This document shows positions 17,917 through 26,319 of a stretch of 64,000 nucleotides of DNA, one piece after another. Made by a program: the position numbers and the translations under genes. The stretch spans positions 62,001-126,000 of the forward strand of contig NZ_QJKC01000004.1 of the NCBI RefSeq assembly GCF_003202035.1. The letters run 5' to 3'. Position 1 is the stretch's first letter. Each line of letters opens with the position of its first letter. This DNA is from Aquitalea magnusonii (GTDB lineage Bacteria; Pseudomonadota; Gammaproteobacteria; Burkholderiales; Chromobacteriaceae). The notes beneath the pieces were generated by a model. That model worked only from the letters and a program-made list of their open reading frames with translations, was not told where the DNA came from and made no database searches.

Positions 17917-19797
17917 TCACAGGCGGAACTGCGCCACCATGGCTTGCAGATCGGACGACAGGCGATGTAATTCAGCTACGGTCTGCATGGCGCCCTGTAC
18001 CGCCTGATCGGTTTCCATGGTGGCGCGGTTGGCCTGCTCGGCCGCCCGTGCCATTTCGGTGGTGGCCACCGACTGCTCGCGGGTGGAGTCGGCAATATCG
18101 TGGATCGACCCCACCACCTGGGCAATCTGCCCCTGAATGCCGGACATGTCCTGCGCCACGCTGCGCGAGGCCTCGACGCCGCTGGCCACCGAGCGCTGCG
18201 TCTCGCTCATGTCGTTCAGCGCGGTACGAATATCGCCATGGGTGGCGTCGATCAGCTGGCCGATTTCCACCGTGGCCTTGGCCGTGCGCTCGGCCAGCTT
18301 GCGTACTTCATCCGCCACCACGGCGAAGCCACGGCCGGCCTCGCCCGCGCGTGCTGCCTCAATGGCGGCATTCAGTGCCAGCAGATTGGTCTGATCGGCG
18401 ATATCGCGAATCACCCCGATGATGGTGTTCATCTGGCCGGAGCGATCGCCCAGCGCATTCAATGCCCCACCCAGCCGGCCCACTTCCTGGGCAATATGGG
18501 CAATATCATCGGCCAGCCGGCCCACCGCCTGTGCCGAGTGCTGCGAGGTGGCCCCGGTCTGGCTCGCCACTTGTTCGGCCATGCTGGCGTTATCGGCAAT
18601 GTGATTGATGCTGACGGTAATCTGTTCGATGGTGGCGGCGGCGGCACTGGACACCTCGGACTGTCGCTCCGACTGCTGGCTCACGGTGTGCGTCACCTGC
18701 TTCAGGCTGTCCAGCTCGCTATTGAGCGACAAGGCGTGTTCGCGCACATCGATGAACATGCGGCGCAGACTGGCGACAAAGCGGTTGAACGCCTCGGCAG
18801 TCTGGCCAATCTCATCCTGCTGTTCCACATGCAGCTGATGGGTCAGGTCAGCCTGACCGCTGGAAATTTCCAGCAAGGCATCACGCAGGCGCATCAGGCC
18901 ACGCAGCAGACGGGTCAGTGCCAGCTGGGCCAGCACGATGGCCAGCACGCTGCACAGCAAGCCCGCCACCACCAGCGTGATCAGCAAACCCTGCAATGGC
19001 GCGAGGATGGCCGCCTTGTCGACCACGCTGCCCAGCACCCAGTCCGAACCGGGCACCGGCGTCAGCTGCAGGAATACCGCATGGCCAGCGATCTCCAGTT
19101 CCTGGCTCTGGCTGCTGTCCGTTGCCTGCTGCAGCAAGGCTGCATCCAGCCCTGGCATCACTTCGGCCACCGGCTTGAGCGTGCTGTCCGCTGCCGGATG
19201 TGCCACGATCTTGCCACTGCGGGTGGCCAGAAAAGCATAACCATCGCCGCGCAGCTTGATGCCCTGTACCAGGCTGATGATGCCTTCCAGCGAGATATCC
19301 CCGCCCACCACTCCCTGCAGCTGCTGATTGCGCAGCAAGGGATAGGCCACCGTGACCCCCAGTTTCTTGGTCGAGGCAAACAGATAGGGCTCGGTGACAA
19401 TGCTGGCGCCTGCGGCAGCGGCCTGCTTATACCAGGGGCGGGCGGTCGGGTCATAGCCCTCCGGTGCGTGCTTGTCAGCCAGCTGGTAAACCATGCGCTT
19501 GTCGGCATAGCCGGCAAACAGCTGATCAAAGCGGCCGGCCGCCTTGCCCTGCTGCAACTGCGGCAGCACGTCGCCGCTGCTCACCAGCAAACTGGCCGTG
19601 GCCTCCACCGCATCCTTGCGCTGGGCCAGCCAGTTGCCCAGTGCATTGCGATTGCCCAGCATGGCCGCATCCAGCTCATGCCTTACCCCTTCGATGATTT
19701 CCGTGCGCATGCGCTGGTAGGACAGCACCGACAGTACCGCCACCACCACCACCAGCAAGCAGGCGACAAAGGCCAGCAAGCGTTGTTTCAAAGACAT
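17917..19797 (-). CDS. Methyl-accepting chemotaxis protein with dCache amino-acid-sensing domain
   Basis: 626-residue transmembrane chemoreceptor: N-terminal helix (about 9-27), large periplasmic double-Cache domain (about 30-275), second helix (about 277-300), HAMP, and a cytoplasmic signalling hairpin with the conserved tip [19 protein letters not shown]. In the membrane-distal Cache module Y115, R120, W122, Y123, Y138 and D167 occur with the exact spacing of the published amino-acid-binding Cache motif, so the ligand is predicted to be one or more L-amino acids. There is no C-terminal pentapeptide for CheR/CheB tethering. A sigma28-like promoter lies upstream, fitting expression with the flagellar regulon. 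Confidence 0.9.
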   Translation of the reverse strand: MSLKQRLLAFVACLLVVVVAVLSVLSYQRMRTEIIEGVRHELDAAMLGNRNALGNWLAQRKDAVEATASLLVSSGDVLPQLQQGKAAGRFDQLFAGYADKRMVYQLADKHAPEGYDPTARPWYKQAAAAGASIVTEPYLFASTKKLGVTVAYPLLRNQQLQGVVGGDISLEGIISLVQGIKLRGDGYAFLATRSGKIVAHPAADSTLKPVAEVMPGLDAALLQQATDSSQSQELEIAGHAVFLQLTPVPGSDWVLGSVVDKAAILAPLQGLLITLVVAGLLCSVLAIVLAQLALTRLLRGLMRLRDALLEISSGQADLTHQLHVEQQDEIGQTAEAFNRFVASLRRMFIDVREHALSLNSELDSLKQVTHTVSQQSERQSEVSSAAAATIEQITVSINHIADNASMAEQVASQTGATSQHSAQAVGRLADDIAHIAQEVGRLGGALNALGDRSGQMNTIIGVIRDIADQTNLLALNAAIEAARAGEAGRGFAVVADEVRKLAERTAKATVEIGQLIDATHGDIRTALNDMSETQRSVASGVEASRSVAQDMSGIQGQIAQVVGSIHDIADSTREQSVATTEMARAAEQANRATMETDQAVQGAMQTVAELHRLSSDLQAMVAQFRL

Positions 19798-19926
19798 CTG
19801 GTTTTCCCGTTGAGCAACTGTTGGCAGACGACATCAAGCCCCTGCCGATCCGGCCGGCACCCTGTGCCAGGCCATGAAAAGGCGGCCACCTTACACCGAG
19901 ATACGGCAAGGGTAAACCCGTTAAAC

Positions 19927-19953
19927 CTTGCGGCATTTTCTTTGTAAACTAAT
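19927..19953 (-). promoter_or_regulatory. Candidate sigma28 (FliA) promoter of the chemoreceptor gene
   Basis: On the reverse strand ATTAGTTT (19946-19953) is followed after exactly 11 bases by GCCGCAAG (19927-19934). The consensus is TAAAGTTT-N11-GCCGATAA; five of eight bases match in each half and the spacing is right. The leader would be about 120 nt. Confidence 0.4.
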
Positions 19954-20087
19954 TAATTTAAATGACACTTTAAAGACATTAATGTGAATATGGTCATGTC
20001 AGCGAACAGCCGGCAGCCAACAGCAGGCAGGAAACAGCGATGACGCAGCAGAAAGCAGCAACAGCGGTGGCAAATTGCCGCAGCAGC

Positions 20088-20117
20088 GGGATGGGGATGG
20101 AGATGGAGATGGGGACG
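20088..20117 (+). repeat. Short G-rich tandem repeat (GGAGAT/GGGGAT units)
   Basis: Five consecutive near-identical six-base units of the form GGRGAY starting at 20088. It lies ten bases before the rpsI terminator and encodes nothing. Confidence 0.6.
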
Positions 20118-20127
20118 GTGACAATGG

Positions 20128-20152
20128 AAAAAGCCGCCCGGAGGCGGCTTTT
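20128..20152 (-). terminator. Terminator of rplM-rpsI
   Basis: AAAGCCGCC (20130-20138) pairs with GGCGGCTTT (20143-20151); the reverse-strand stem continues into TTTTTCC. Located 23 bases after the rpsI stop. Confidence 0.85.
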
Positions 20153-20174
20153 CTGAAAACAGCAAACCTTGCGA

Positions 20175-20567
20175 TTAACGCTTGGAGAACTGCTTGGCAC
20201 GGCGAGCTTTACGCAGGCCGACCTTCTTACGTTCAACTTCACGTGCATCGCGGGTCACGTAGCCTGCAGCGGACAGAGCCGGCTTCAGAACTGCGTCGAA
20301 GTCGATCAGAGCGCGGGTGATACCGTGACGGATCGCACCTGCCTGGCCGGTTTCACCACCACCGACAACATTAACCTTGATGTCGAAGGATTCGGTGTTT
20401 TCGGTCAGAACCAGCGGCTGGCGGATAACCATGCGACCGGTTTCGCGGGAGAAGTATTCGTCAACCGGCTTGCCGTTAACGATGATCTGACCGCTACCCT
20501 TTTGCATGAACACGCGAGCAACGGAGCTCTTGCGACGGCCGGTGCCGTAGTAGTATTTACCGTTCAT
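20175..20567 (-). CDS. rpsI: 30S ribosomal protein S9
   Basis: Ribosomal protein uS9, whose C-terminal tail reaches the P-site tRNA. The 130-residue product carries the family pattern [51 protein letters not shown] and the basic C-terminus [17 protein letters not shown]. It follows rplM after ten bases, the universal L13-S9 pair. Confidence 0.98.
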   Translation of the reverse strand: MNGKYYYGTGRRKSSVARVFMQKGSGQIIVNGKPVDEYFSRETGRMVIRQPLVLTENTESFDIKVNVVGGGETGQAGAIRHGITRALIDFDAVLKPALSAAGYVTRDAREVERKKVGLRKARRAKQFSKR

Positions 20568-20577
20568 TCTCTATGCC

Positions 20578-21012
20578 TTAAAAACGAAATTCCAGCACTT
20601 TGGGCTGCTGGGCAGTGTGCGGATGTTCGGTACCAGCGTACACCTTGAGCTTCTTGATCATGGCGTAACCCAGCGGACCCTTCGGCAGCATGCCTTTGAC
20701 GGCTTTTTCCAGAACGCGCTCCGGGAACTGGTTTTGCAGTTCGGTGAAGTTGCGTTCGTAGATGCCACCAGGGTAACCGGAGTGACGGTAGTACTTCTTG
20801 TCCAGCGCTTTGTTACCAGTAACACGCAGTTTGTCAACGTTGACTACGACAATGTAGTCACCGGTATCAACGTGCGGAGTGTATTCCGGCTTGTGCTTGC
20901 CACGCAGGCGGTGAGCGATTTCGGCGGCGAGGCGACCCAGCACCTTGTCTTCGGCGTCGACCACGAACCACTCGCGCTTAACCTCATGCGGCTTGGCAGA
21001 AAAGGTCTTCAT
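20578..21012 (-). CDS. rplM: 50S ribosomal protein L13
   Basis: Ribosomal protein uL13, an early-assembly protein of the large subunit. The 144-residue product has [30 protein letters not shown], the [13 protein letters not shown] signature and [27 protein letters not shown] precedes the ATG at 21010-21012. A strong sigma70 promoter lies 35-65 bp upstream. Confidence 0.98.
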   Translation of the reverse strand: MKTFSAKPHEVKREWFVVDAEDKVLGRLAAEIAHRLRGKHKPEYTPHVDTGDYIVVVNVDKLRVTGNKALDKKYYRHSGYPGGIYERNFTELQNQFPERVLEKAVKGMLPKGPLGYAMIKKLKVYAGTEHPHTAQQPKVLEFRF

Positions 21013-21046
21013 GGAACTCTTCCATCGTAATTCTTGAAAGTTACGG

Positions 21047-21076
21047 ATTCTAGTACAGTGGCCTTTGCACTGTCAA
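21047..21076 (-). promoter_or_regulatory. Sigma70 promoter of rplM-rpsI
   Basis: Reverse strand TTGACA (21071-21076), 18-bp spacer, TAGAAT (21047-21052). The predicted start is near 21040, giving a leader of about 28 nt before rplM. Confidence 0.75.
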
Positions 21077-21206
21077 ACCATTGTGCGACAAAGAAAATGG
21101 CGGGAGCAAAACCAGGGCAAAAACCGCTCGTTTTTGCCACAGTTGTTGCAAAAACAGGCAAACGGGCGCTTTTCCACCATCCAGGGCTGGACAGCGCGCA
21201 GCAGGC

Positions 21207-21313
21207 AAAAAAAAAGGCGCAATCCATTCTGATTGCGCCAAGTTCCACCTAAAAGAAGGAGGATGGAGGAGACAACACCAAAACGCACACATTGCATGCC
21301 ACGTCCTGATGCA
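21207..21313 (-). ncRNA. Candidate small RNA with anti-Shine-Dalgarno motifs and strong terminator
   Basis: A consensus-like promoter (21320-21348, reverse strand) points into this stretch, and about 105 nt later lies a strong intrinsic terminator: GGCGCAATC (21216-21224) pairs perfectly with GATTGCGCC (21231-21239), followed on the reverse strand by nine Ts (21207-21215). Between them the transcript carries a pyrimidine-rich segment with two CCTCC motifs (complements of GGAGG at 21258-21262 and 21265-21269), complementary to ribosome binding sites. No closed reading frame fits before the terminator. I do not recognise it as a known Rfam family. Alternative: an attenuated long leader for rplM, although rplM has its own strong promoter downstream of the terminator. 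Confidence 0.55.
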
Positions 21314-21319
21314 GGTTTC

Positions 21320-21348
21320 ATTATCTGCACCGCACCCCGGTTTGGCAA
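21320..21348 (-). promoter_or_regulatory. Sigma70 promoter of the candidate sRNA
   Basis: Reverse strand TTGCCA (21343-21348), 17-bp spacer, GATAAT (21320-21325). Predicted transcription start near 21313. Confidence 0.65.
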
Positions 21349-21556
21349 GACTTTTTTGTGCACCGCACTAAAATTGGCGACACAGTGTGCAACACCTTCA
21401 CAACACGTTGTTATGCAAAGGAAAAGCACCGCTGAAAACGGGGTTTACACTTGTAAGGCACAATGGAAAACCTGCTTTTCGGTGCTGGTTTTGCGGAAAA
21501 CAGCCGGAAAAACCCGCACCGATGCTGCATTGCAATATGCAGCGATTCCGGCGGAT

Positions 21557-22267
21557 TTACAGCCGGACAGCAGTGGCCAGGGCCAGCTCCATCATCTCGC
21601 GGAAGGTGGTCTGCCGCTCTTCGGCACTGGCGGCCTCGCCGGTGGGGATGATGTCGGAAACCGTGAGAATGCCCAGCGCGCGGGCACCGTACTGTGCCGC
21701 CACGCTGTAAATGCCGGCCAGCTCCATCTCGATGACCTGCACATTCATTTTCTCCAGCACCTCCAGCATATTGGGCTCCACGCCGTAGAACAGGTCGGCG
21801 GAAAACACATTGCCCACGGTGACCTTGCGCCCCTGCTCGGCTGCTACATCCATGGCAGTGCGCAGCAGTTCGTAGTCGGCGATGGCGGCAAAATCATGCT
21901 GGTTGAAGCGCATGCGGTTGACCTTGCTGTCGGTACTGGCACCCATGGCGATATACAGCTCGCGCAGCTGGGTACGGGCGGTCACCGCGCCGCAGGAGCC
22001 AATGCGGATGATGTTTTTCACCCCGTAGTGCTGGATCAGCTCGGTGGTGTAGATGCTGGCGGAGGGAATGCCCATGCCGTGCGCCATCACGGACAGCCGC
22101 TTGCCCTGGTAACTGCCGGTGTAGCCCAGCATATTGCGCACGCTGGTCACCTCGCGGGCATCCTGCAGAAAGGTTTCGGCAATCATCCTGGCGCGCAGCG
22201 GGTCGCCCGGCATCAGCACGGTTTCGGCGAAATCACCCGGCTGGGCGTTGATATGCGGTGTAGCCAT
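21557..22267 (-). CDS. deoD: Purine-nucleoside phosphorylase DeoD-type
   Basis: Hexameric phosphorylase cleaving purine (deoxy)nucleosides to base and (deoxy)ribose-1-phosphate. The 236-residue product has [24 protein letters not shown] at the N-terminus, RIGSCGAV (phosphate contact), [17 protein letters not shown] and [10 protein letters not shown] with the catalytic Asp. AAGGA precedes the ATG at 22265-22267. It lies 23 bp after deoB as the last gene of a deoCABD operon, in the same order as in E. coli. Confidence 0.96.
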   Translation of the reverse strand: MATPHINAQPGDFAETVLMPGDPLRARMIAETFLQDAREVTSVRNMLGYTGSYQGKRLSVMAHGMGIPSASIYTTELIQHYGVKNIIRIGSCGAVTARTQLRELYIAMGASTDSKVNRMRFNQHDFAAIADYELLRTAMDVAAEQGRKVTVGNVFSADLFYGVEPNMLEVLEKMNVQVIEMELAGIYSVAAQYGARALGILTVSDIIPTGEAASAEERQTTFREMMELALATAVRL

Positions 22268-22290
22268 TGTGGTTTTCCTTGTGGGATTGT

Positions 22291-23505
22291 TCAGTGCAGA
22301 AAGGAGCGGCCGTAGTCCATGGCCGGCAGGCCCAGATGTTGAGCCACGCTCTGGCCGATATCGGCAAAGCTGTCGCGCCCGCCGATGGAGCCCGGCGGCA
22401 CGCCATGGCCGTAGCACAGCACGGGAATATGCTCGCGGGTGTGATCGGAGCCGGGCCAGGTGGGGTCGCAGCCGTGGTCGGCCGACAGGATCAGGATATC
22501 GTCCGGCTGCAAGGCCGCCATGACCTCGGGCAGGCGGCGGTCGAAGGTTTCCAGTGCCAGCGCGTAACCGGCAACATCGCGACGATGGCCGTAGCTGGAG
22601 TCAAAATCGACGAAGTTGGCCATGATGATGGCGCGCTGCTGCGTGTTGCGCATGGCGGCCAGCGTGGCATCCCAGATCTGGTCGAAACCGGTGGCCTTGT
22701 GCTGCTCGGTGATGCCGACATGGGCGTAGATGTCGGCGATCTTGCCGATGGACACCACCTGCCCGCCAGCCTCGGCCAGCTTTTGCAATACGGTGGCAGC
22801 TGGCGGCGGCAGCGCCAGGTCCTTGCGGTTGCCGGTGCGGGAGAAGCTGCCTTTGCCTTCGCCGATAAAGGGGCGCGCAATGACGCGGCCGATATTGTAG
22901 GGTTCCAGTGCCTCGCGGGTGATCTGGCACAGCTGATACAGGCGCTCCAGCCCGAAGCTTTGTTCGTGGCAGGCAATCTGGAATACCGAATCGGCCGAGG
23001 TATAGAAAATGGGCTTGCCGCTACGCATGTGTTCTTCGCCCAGCCGGTCAAGGATGTCCGTGCCGGAGGCATGGCAGTTGCCCAGATAGCCCGGCAGGCC
23101 GGCCTTGCTCACGATGTCGTCCAGCAGGGCCCGCGGGAAGCTGTTGTCCTTGTCGTGGAAATAGCCCCAGTCGAACAGTACCGGCACCCCGGCGATTTCC
23201 CAGTGCCCGGATGGGGTGTCCTTGCCGCTGGACAGCTCGCGGGCATAGCCATAGGCAGCCAGCGGGGCGGCCTGGTCCATGCCGGCCGGAAAGTAGCCGG
23301 AGGACAGCTGACAGGCATGCGCCAGCCCCATTTTCGACAGATTGGGCAGGTGCAGCGGGCCGCTGCGGCCCTTGTCGGCACGGCCGGCGGCGGCTTCCAT
23401 GGCGATATGGCCCAGGGTGTTGCTGCCGGCATCGCCGAATTGCGGTGCATCGGCGGCGGCACCGATGCCGAGTGAATCCAGTATCAGGATGATGGCGCGT
23501 TGCAT
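22291..23505 (-). CDS. deoB: Phosphopentomutase DeoB
   Basis: Converts (deoxy)ribose-1-phosphate to the 5-phosphate with a Mn-dependent alkaline-phosphatase-type fold. The 404-residue product has the metal site [23 protein letters not shown], the phospho-acceptor Thr region [10 protein letters not shown], and late metal ligands in [18 protein letters not shown]. Full length. It feeds DeoC with deoxyribose-5-phosphate and sits between deoA (17-bp gap) and deoD. Confidence 0.96.
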   Translation of the reverse strand: MQRAIILILDSLGIGAAADAPQFGDAGSNTLGHIAMEAAAGRADKGRSGPLHLPNLSKMGLAHACQLSSGYFPAGMDQAAPLAAYGYARELSSGKDTPSGHWEIAGVPVLFDWGYFHDKDNSFPRALLDDIVSKAGLPGYLGNCHASGTDILDRLGEEHMRSGKPIFYTSADSVFQIACHEQSFGLERLYQLCQITREALEPYNIGRVIARPFIGEGKGSFSRTGNRKDLALPPPAATVLQKLAEAGGQVVSIGKIADIYAHVGITEQHKATGFDQIWDATLAAMRNTQQRAIIMANFVDFDSSYGHRRDVAGYALALETFDRRLPEVMAALQPDDILILSADHGCDPTWPGSDHTREHIPVLCYGHGVPPGSIGGRDSFADIGQSVAQHLGLPAMDYGRSFLH

Positions 23506-23522
23506 GATGTAGTCTCCTGTGC

Positions 23523-24848
23523 TCAGCGGCGGTGGATGGTCTGATAGACCAGCGGCAAGGCCGCTGGTGCTGCCTCGCTCAGGCTGATGGCGCTGCGGAT
23601 GCGGCGGGCGGCTTCGTCAGCCCCTGCTTCATCGGCAGCATGAATCAACAGCAGGGGCTGGTCGGCGGCCACCCACTGTCCCAGCTCGACAAACTGCGTC
23701 AGGCCGACCCGGTAGTCCAGCTGGTCGCTGGCCAGGCGACGGCCGCCGCCCAGTGCGCAAACCGCCATGCCCAGGGCGCGGGTGTCCATGGCGGCGACAA
23801 AGCCGCTGCGCTCAGCATAGACCGGGCGTACCAGCGGTGCCGGTGCCAGATAACGGGCGGGGTGTTCGACAAAGTCTGCCGGTCCGCCCAGCTCGGCCAC
23901 CATGCGGGCAAAGATCTCGGCAGCGCGGCCAGAGTCCAGCGCCTGTTCCAGCTGCAGGCGTGCGTCGTCCTCGCTGGCGGCCAGGCCGCCGGCCAGCAGC
24001 ATTTCGCTGCACAAGGCCATGGTGATGGCGTGCAGGCGCGGATTGCGCTCATCGCCTTTCAGATAACGTACTGCCTCGGCGGTTTCCAGGCTGTTGCCGG
24101 CAGTGCTGGCCAGCGGCTGGCTCATGTCGGTGATCAGCGCGCTGGTGCGCACGCCGGCGCCATTGCCCACCTCGACGATGCGTTCGGCCAGCGCGATGGA
24201 GTCTGCCATGCTGGGCATGAAGGCACCGCTGCCAGCCTTGACATCCATCACCAGCACATCCAGCCCGGCGGCCAGTTTCTTGGACAGGATGGAGGCGGTG
24301 ATCAGCGCGATGGATTCCACGGTGGCGGTAATGTCACGCGTGGCATAAAAGCGGCGGTCGGCCGGGGCCAGGTCGCTGGTCTGGCCGATGATGGCCACGC
24401 CCACCTCTCGCACCACCTGGCGCAGACGCTCGGGCGTGGGAAAGGGGTTGTAGCCGGGAATGGCCGACAGCTTGTCCAGCGTGCCGCCGGTGTGGCCCAG
24501 GCCGCGGCCGGAAATCATCGGCACAAAGCCGCCACAGGCGGCGATCAGCGGTCCCAGCATCAGCGACACCACATCGCCCACCCCGCCGGTGGAGTGCTTG
24601 TCCAGCACCGGGCCGGGCAGCTGCAGGTCGGCCCAGTGCAGACAGCGGCCGGAATCGCGCATGGCCAGGGCCAGTGCGACATTTTCTTCCAGCTCCATGC
24701 CGCGGAAATACACTGCCATGGCCAGAGCGGCAATCTGGCTGTCGGCCACGCTGTCATCGGTGATGCCGGCCACGAACTGGCGGACGTCCTCGGCCGACAG
24801 CGTCTGGCCATCGCGTTTCTTGCGAATGACTTCTTGTGGCAAAAACAT
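23523..24848 (-). CDS. deoA: Thymidine phosphorylase DeoA
   Basis: Phosphorolysis of thymidine and deoxyuridine to base and deoxyribose-1-phosphate. The 441-residue product starts [20 protein letters not shown] and contains the signature [19 protein letters not shown] (phosphate binding), [15 protein letters not shown] and [10 protein letters not shown]. The ATG at 24846-24848 has AGGAGA just upstream. Located between deoC and deoB; about 97 bp separate it from deoC. Confidence 0.96.
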   Translation of the reverse strand: MFLPQEVIRKKRDGQTLSAEDVRQFVAGITDDSVADSQIAALAMAVYFRGMELEENVALALAMRDSGRCLHWADLQLPGPVLDKHSTGGVGDVVSLMLGPLIAACGGFVPMISGRGLGHTGGTLDKLSAIPGYNPFPTPERLRQVVREVGVAIIGQTSDLAPADRRFYATRDITATVESIALITASILSKKLAAGLDVLVMDVKAGSGAFMPSMADSIALAERIVEVGNGAGVRTSALITDMSQPLASTAGNSLETAEAVRYLKGDERNPRLHAITMALCSEMLLAGGLAASEDDARLQLEQALDSGRAAEIFARMVAELGGPADFVEHPARYLAPAPLVRPVYAERSGFVAAMDTRALGMAVCALGGGRRLASDQLDYRVGLTQFVELGQWVAADQPLLLIHAADEAGADEAARRIRSAISLSEAAPAALPLVYQTIHRR

Positions 24849-24945
24849 AGGCTTCTCCTGCGGCAGCGGCCGCAAAAAATGATGGCCGAAGACAGGCTTC
24901 GGCCCTAGTATGGCAAGCGCTGCCGCGCCTGCCCTGCAGCGGGTT

Positions 24946-25713
24946 TCAGTAGCCGCTGGCGGGCGCAGTGGCCGTGCCGGCGATTTCCGCCTGCAAGCTG
25001 GCCAGCAGGCTGGAAGCACCAAAACGGAAATGCTCGGCGGTCACCCAGTGCTCGCCCAACAGGTGCTCGGCCAGGTCGATGTATTCGGCGGCTTCAGCCG
25101 CCGTGCGCACGCCGCCAGCGGCCTTGAAGCCACACTGGGCAGCGGTGGCGCGAATGGCCGCCAGCATGATGCCCGCCGCATCCAGCGTGGCATTGACTGG
25201 CACCTTGCCGGTAGAGGTCTTGATGAAGTCGGCGCCGGCCTCGATGGCGATCAGGCTGGCCTGACGGATCAGTGCCGGTTCTTTCAGCTCGCCACTTTCG
25301 ATGATGACCTTGAGCAGCTTGTCGCCACAGGCATCCTTGCAGGCAGCCACCAGCTCGGCGCCGACTTCGGCATTGCCGGCCAGCAGCGCGCGATAGGGGA
25401 ACACCACGTCCACCTCGTCGGCACCGGCAGCGATGGCGGCTGTGGTTTCGGCCACGGCCTGTGCGACATCAGCGCCGCCGGCCGGGAAGTTGGTCACGGT
25501 GGCCACCTTGACCTGCGCCAGGCCCAGCTCATCCAGCGTGCGACGTGCCAGCGCGACAAAACGGGGATAGACGCAGACTGCCGCCACCGTACCGGCACTG
25601 CTGCTGGCCTGCTGGCACAGGGCAACGATGCGCGCATCAGTATCGTCATCGTTCAGAGAGGTGAGGTCCATCATGGACAGGGCGCGGCGCGCGGCAGTAA
25701 TGAGTTCTGACAT
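24946..25713 (-). CDS. deoC: Deoxyribose-phosphate aldolase DeoC
   Basis: Class I aldolase splitting deoxyribose-5-phosphate to glyceraldehyde-3-phosphate and acetaldehyde. The 255-residue product matches the longer E. coli-type enzyme: [13 protein letters not shown] at the N-terminus, [22 protein letters not shown], the Schiff-base lysine in [12 protein letters not shown], and [13 protein letters not shown]. First gene of the deo operon, with its own sigma70 promoter about 75 bp upstream. Confidence 0.96.
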   Translation of the reverse strand: MSELITAARRALSMMDLTSLNDDDTDARIVALCQQASSSAGTVAAVCVYPRFVALARRTLDELGLAQVKVATVTNFPAGGADVAQAVAETTAAIAAGADEVDVVFPYRALLAGNAEVGAELVAACKDACGDKLLKVIIESGELKEPALIRQASLIAIEAGADFIKTSTGKVPVNATLDAAGIMLAAIRATAAQCGFKAAGGVRTAAEAAEYIDLAEHLLGEHWVTAEHFRFGASSLLASLQAEIAGTATAPASGY

Positions 25714-25785
25714 GGGATTCCTGCTGGGTTGTCATCTGCATGCCAGGCCATGGCCAGTCGCCATGCCCGCAGATTCAAGAGAGTG

Positions 25786-25814
25786 ATTATGAAAATATCT
25801 TTAGCTGAAAGCAA
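25786..25814 (-). promoter_or_regulatory. Sigma70 promoter of deoCABD
   Basis: Reverse strand TTGCTT (25809-25814), 17-bp spacer, CATAAT (25786-25791). The roughly 65-nt leader contains the ten-base palindrome GGCCATGGCC (25747-25756), a possible operator. Confidence 0.55.
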
Positions 25815-25890
25815 TCAGGAATAGCAGTAAGCGGACGAACAGGACAATGGTCTCAAGGCCCAACGCAGTCTGGAGTGGCCGCCGTGCAGC

Positions 25891-26313
25891 CTAGCCGGCC
25901 ATGTGTTGCAGATAGTGTTGCAAGCGTTGCTGCAGATAGGGGACGGCGGCACCCAGGGCCAGGTATTCGGCAGGCGGCATCCAGCGCCAGCACTGGCCTT
26001 CGTCACCCAGACGGATGGCTGCGGCCTGCGCCGCGTCGAGCCGGCCTGCCATGAAGAAACTGAGCGCACCGGGCTGCTGCCAGCTGGGATAGCTGCGTTG
26101 CCAGATGATTTGTGCAGGCTGCAGCAAAATGCCGAACTCTTCCTGTGTTTCACGCTGCAGACAGGCAAACGGGCTTTCCTGCCCTTCCCGCCCGCCGCCG
26201 GGAAAATCCCAGCAGGCGGCAAAGGGCAGGCCGGGCTTGTCGTCACGCAGATACACCAGCAGGCTGTCCTGATAAAACAGCGCCGCCTTGCTGCCACAGA
26301 ACGCTTCACTCAT
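25891..26313 (-). CDS. NUDIX hydrolase
   Basis: 140-residue protein with a Nudix box at about residues 39-61: G-x5-E-x7-R-E-x2-E-E-x-G is visible in GGREGQESPFACLQRETQEE followed by FG. Family members hydrolyse nucleoside diphosphates linked to another moiety; the substrate is not predictable from motif alone. The gene begins six bases after the relA stop codon on the same strand, so it should be co-transcribed with relA. Some Nudix enzymes hydrolyse (p)ppGpp or its precursors, which makes the pairing suggestive, though it could be simple housekeeping of oxidised nucleotides. Confidence 0.88.
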   Translation of the reverse strand: MSEAFCGSKAALFYQDSLLVYLRDDKPGLPFAACWDFPGGGREGQESPFACLQRETQEEFGILLQPAQIIWQRSYPSWQQPGALSFFMAGRLDAAQAAAIRLGDEGQCWRWMPPAEYLALGAAVPYLQQRLQHYLQHMAG

Positions 26314-26319
26314 GGCGGC

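Larger units (their letters stand above)
19798..20174. other. 377-bp intergenic region between chemoreceptor and rpsI genes
   Basis: Holds the sigma28-like promoter (19927-19953), an AT-rich stretch near 19945-19990, a G-rich GGAGAT-type short tandem repeat at 20088-20117 (GGGATGGGGATGGAGATGG and following) and the rpsI terminator. No coding sequence with a credible ribosome binding site was seen. Confidence 0.5.
21013..21556. other. 544-bp intergenic region between rplM and deoD
   Basis: Contains the rplM promoter, the candidate sRNA with its promoter and terminator, and between 21349 and 21556 nothing clear apart from a seven-base-pair hairpin GCTGCAT/ATGCAGC at 21524-21543 that lacks an adjacent U-tract. 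Confidence 0.5.

Noticed and set aside
21233..22315. A 360-codon plus-strand frame spanning the sRNA region and deoD
   Set aside because: It is antisense to deoD, which is clearly conserved, and its upstream part crosses the sRNA terminator; the AAGGAGG-like purines on this strand are the complement of the sRNA pyrimidine tract.
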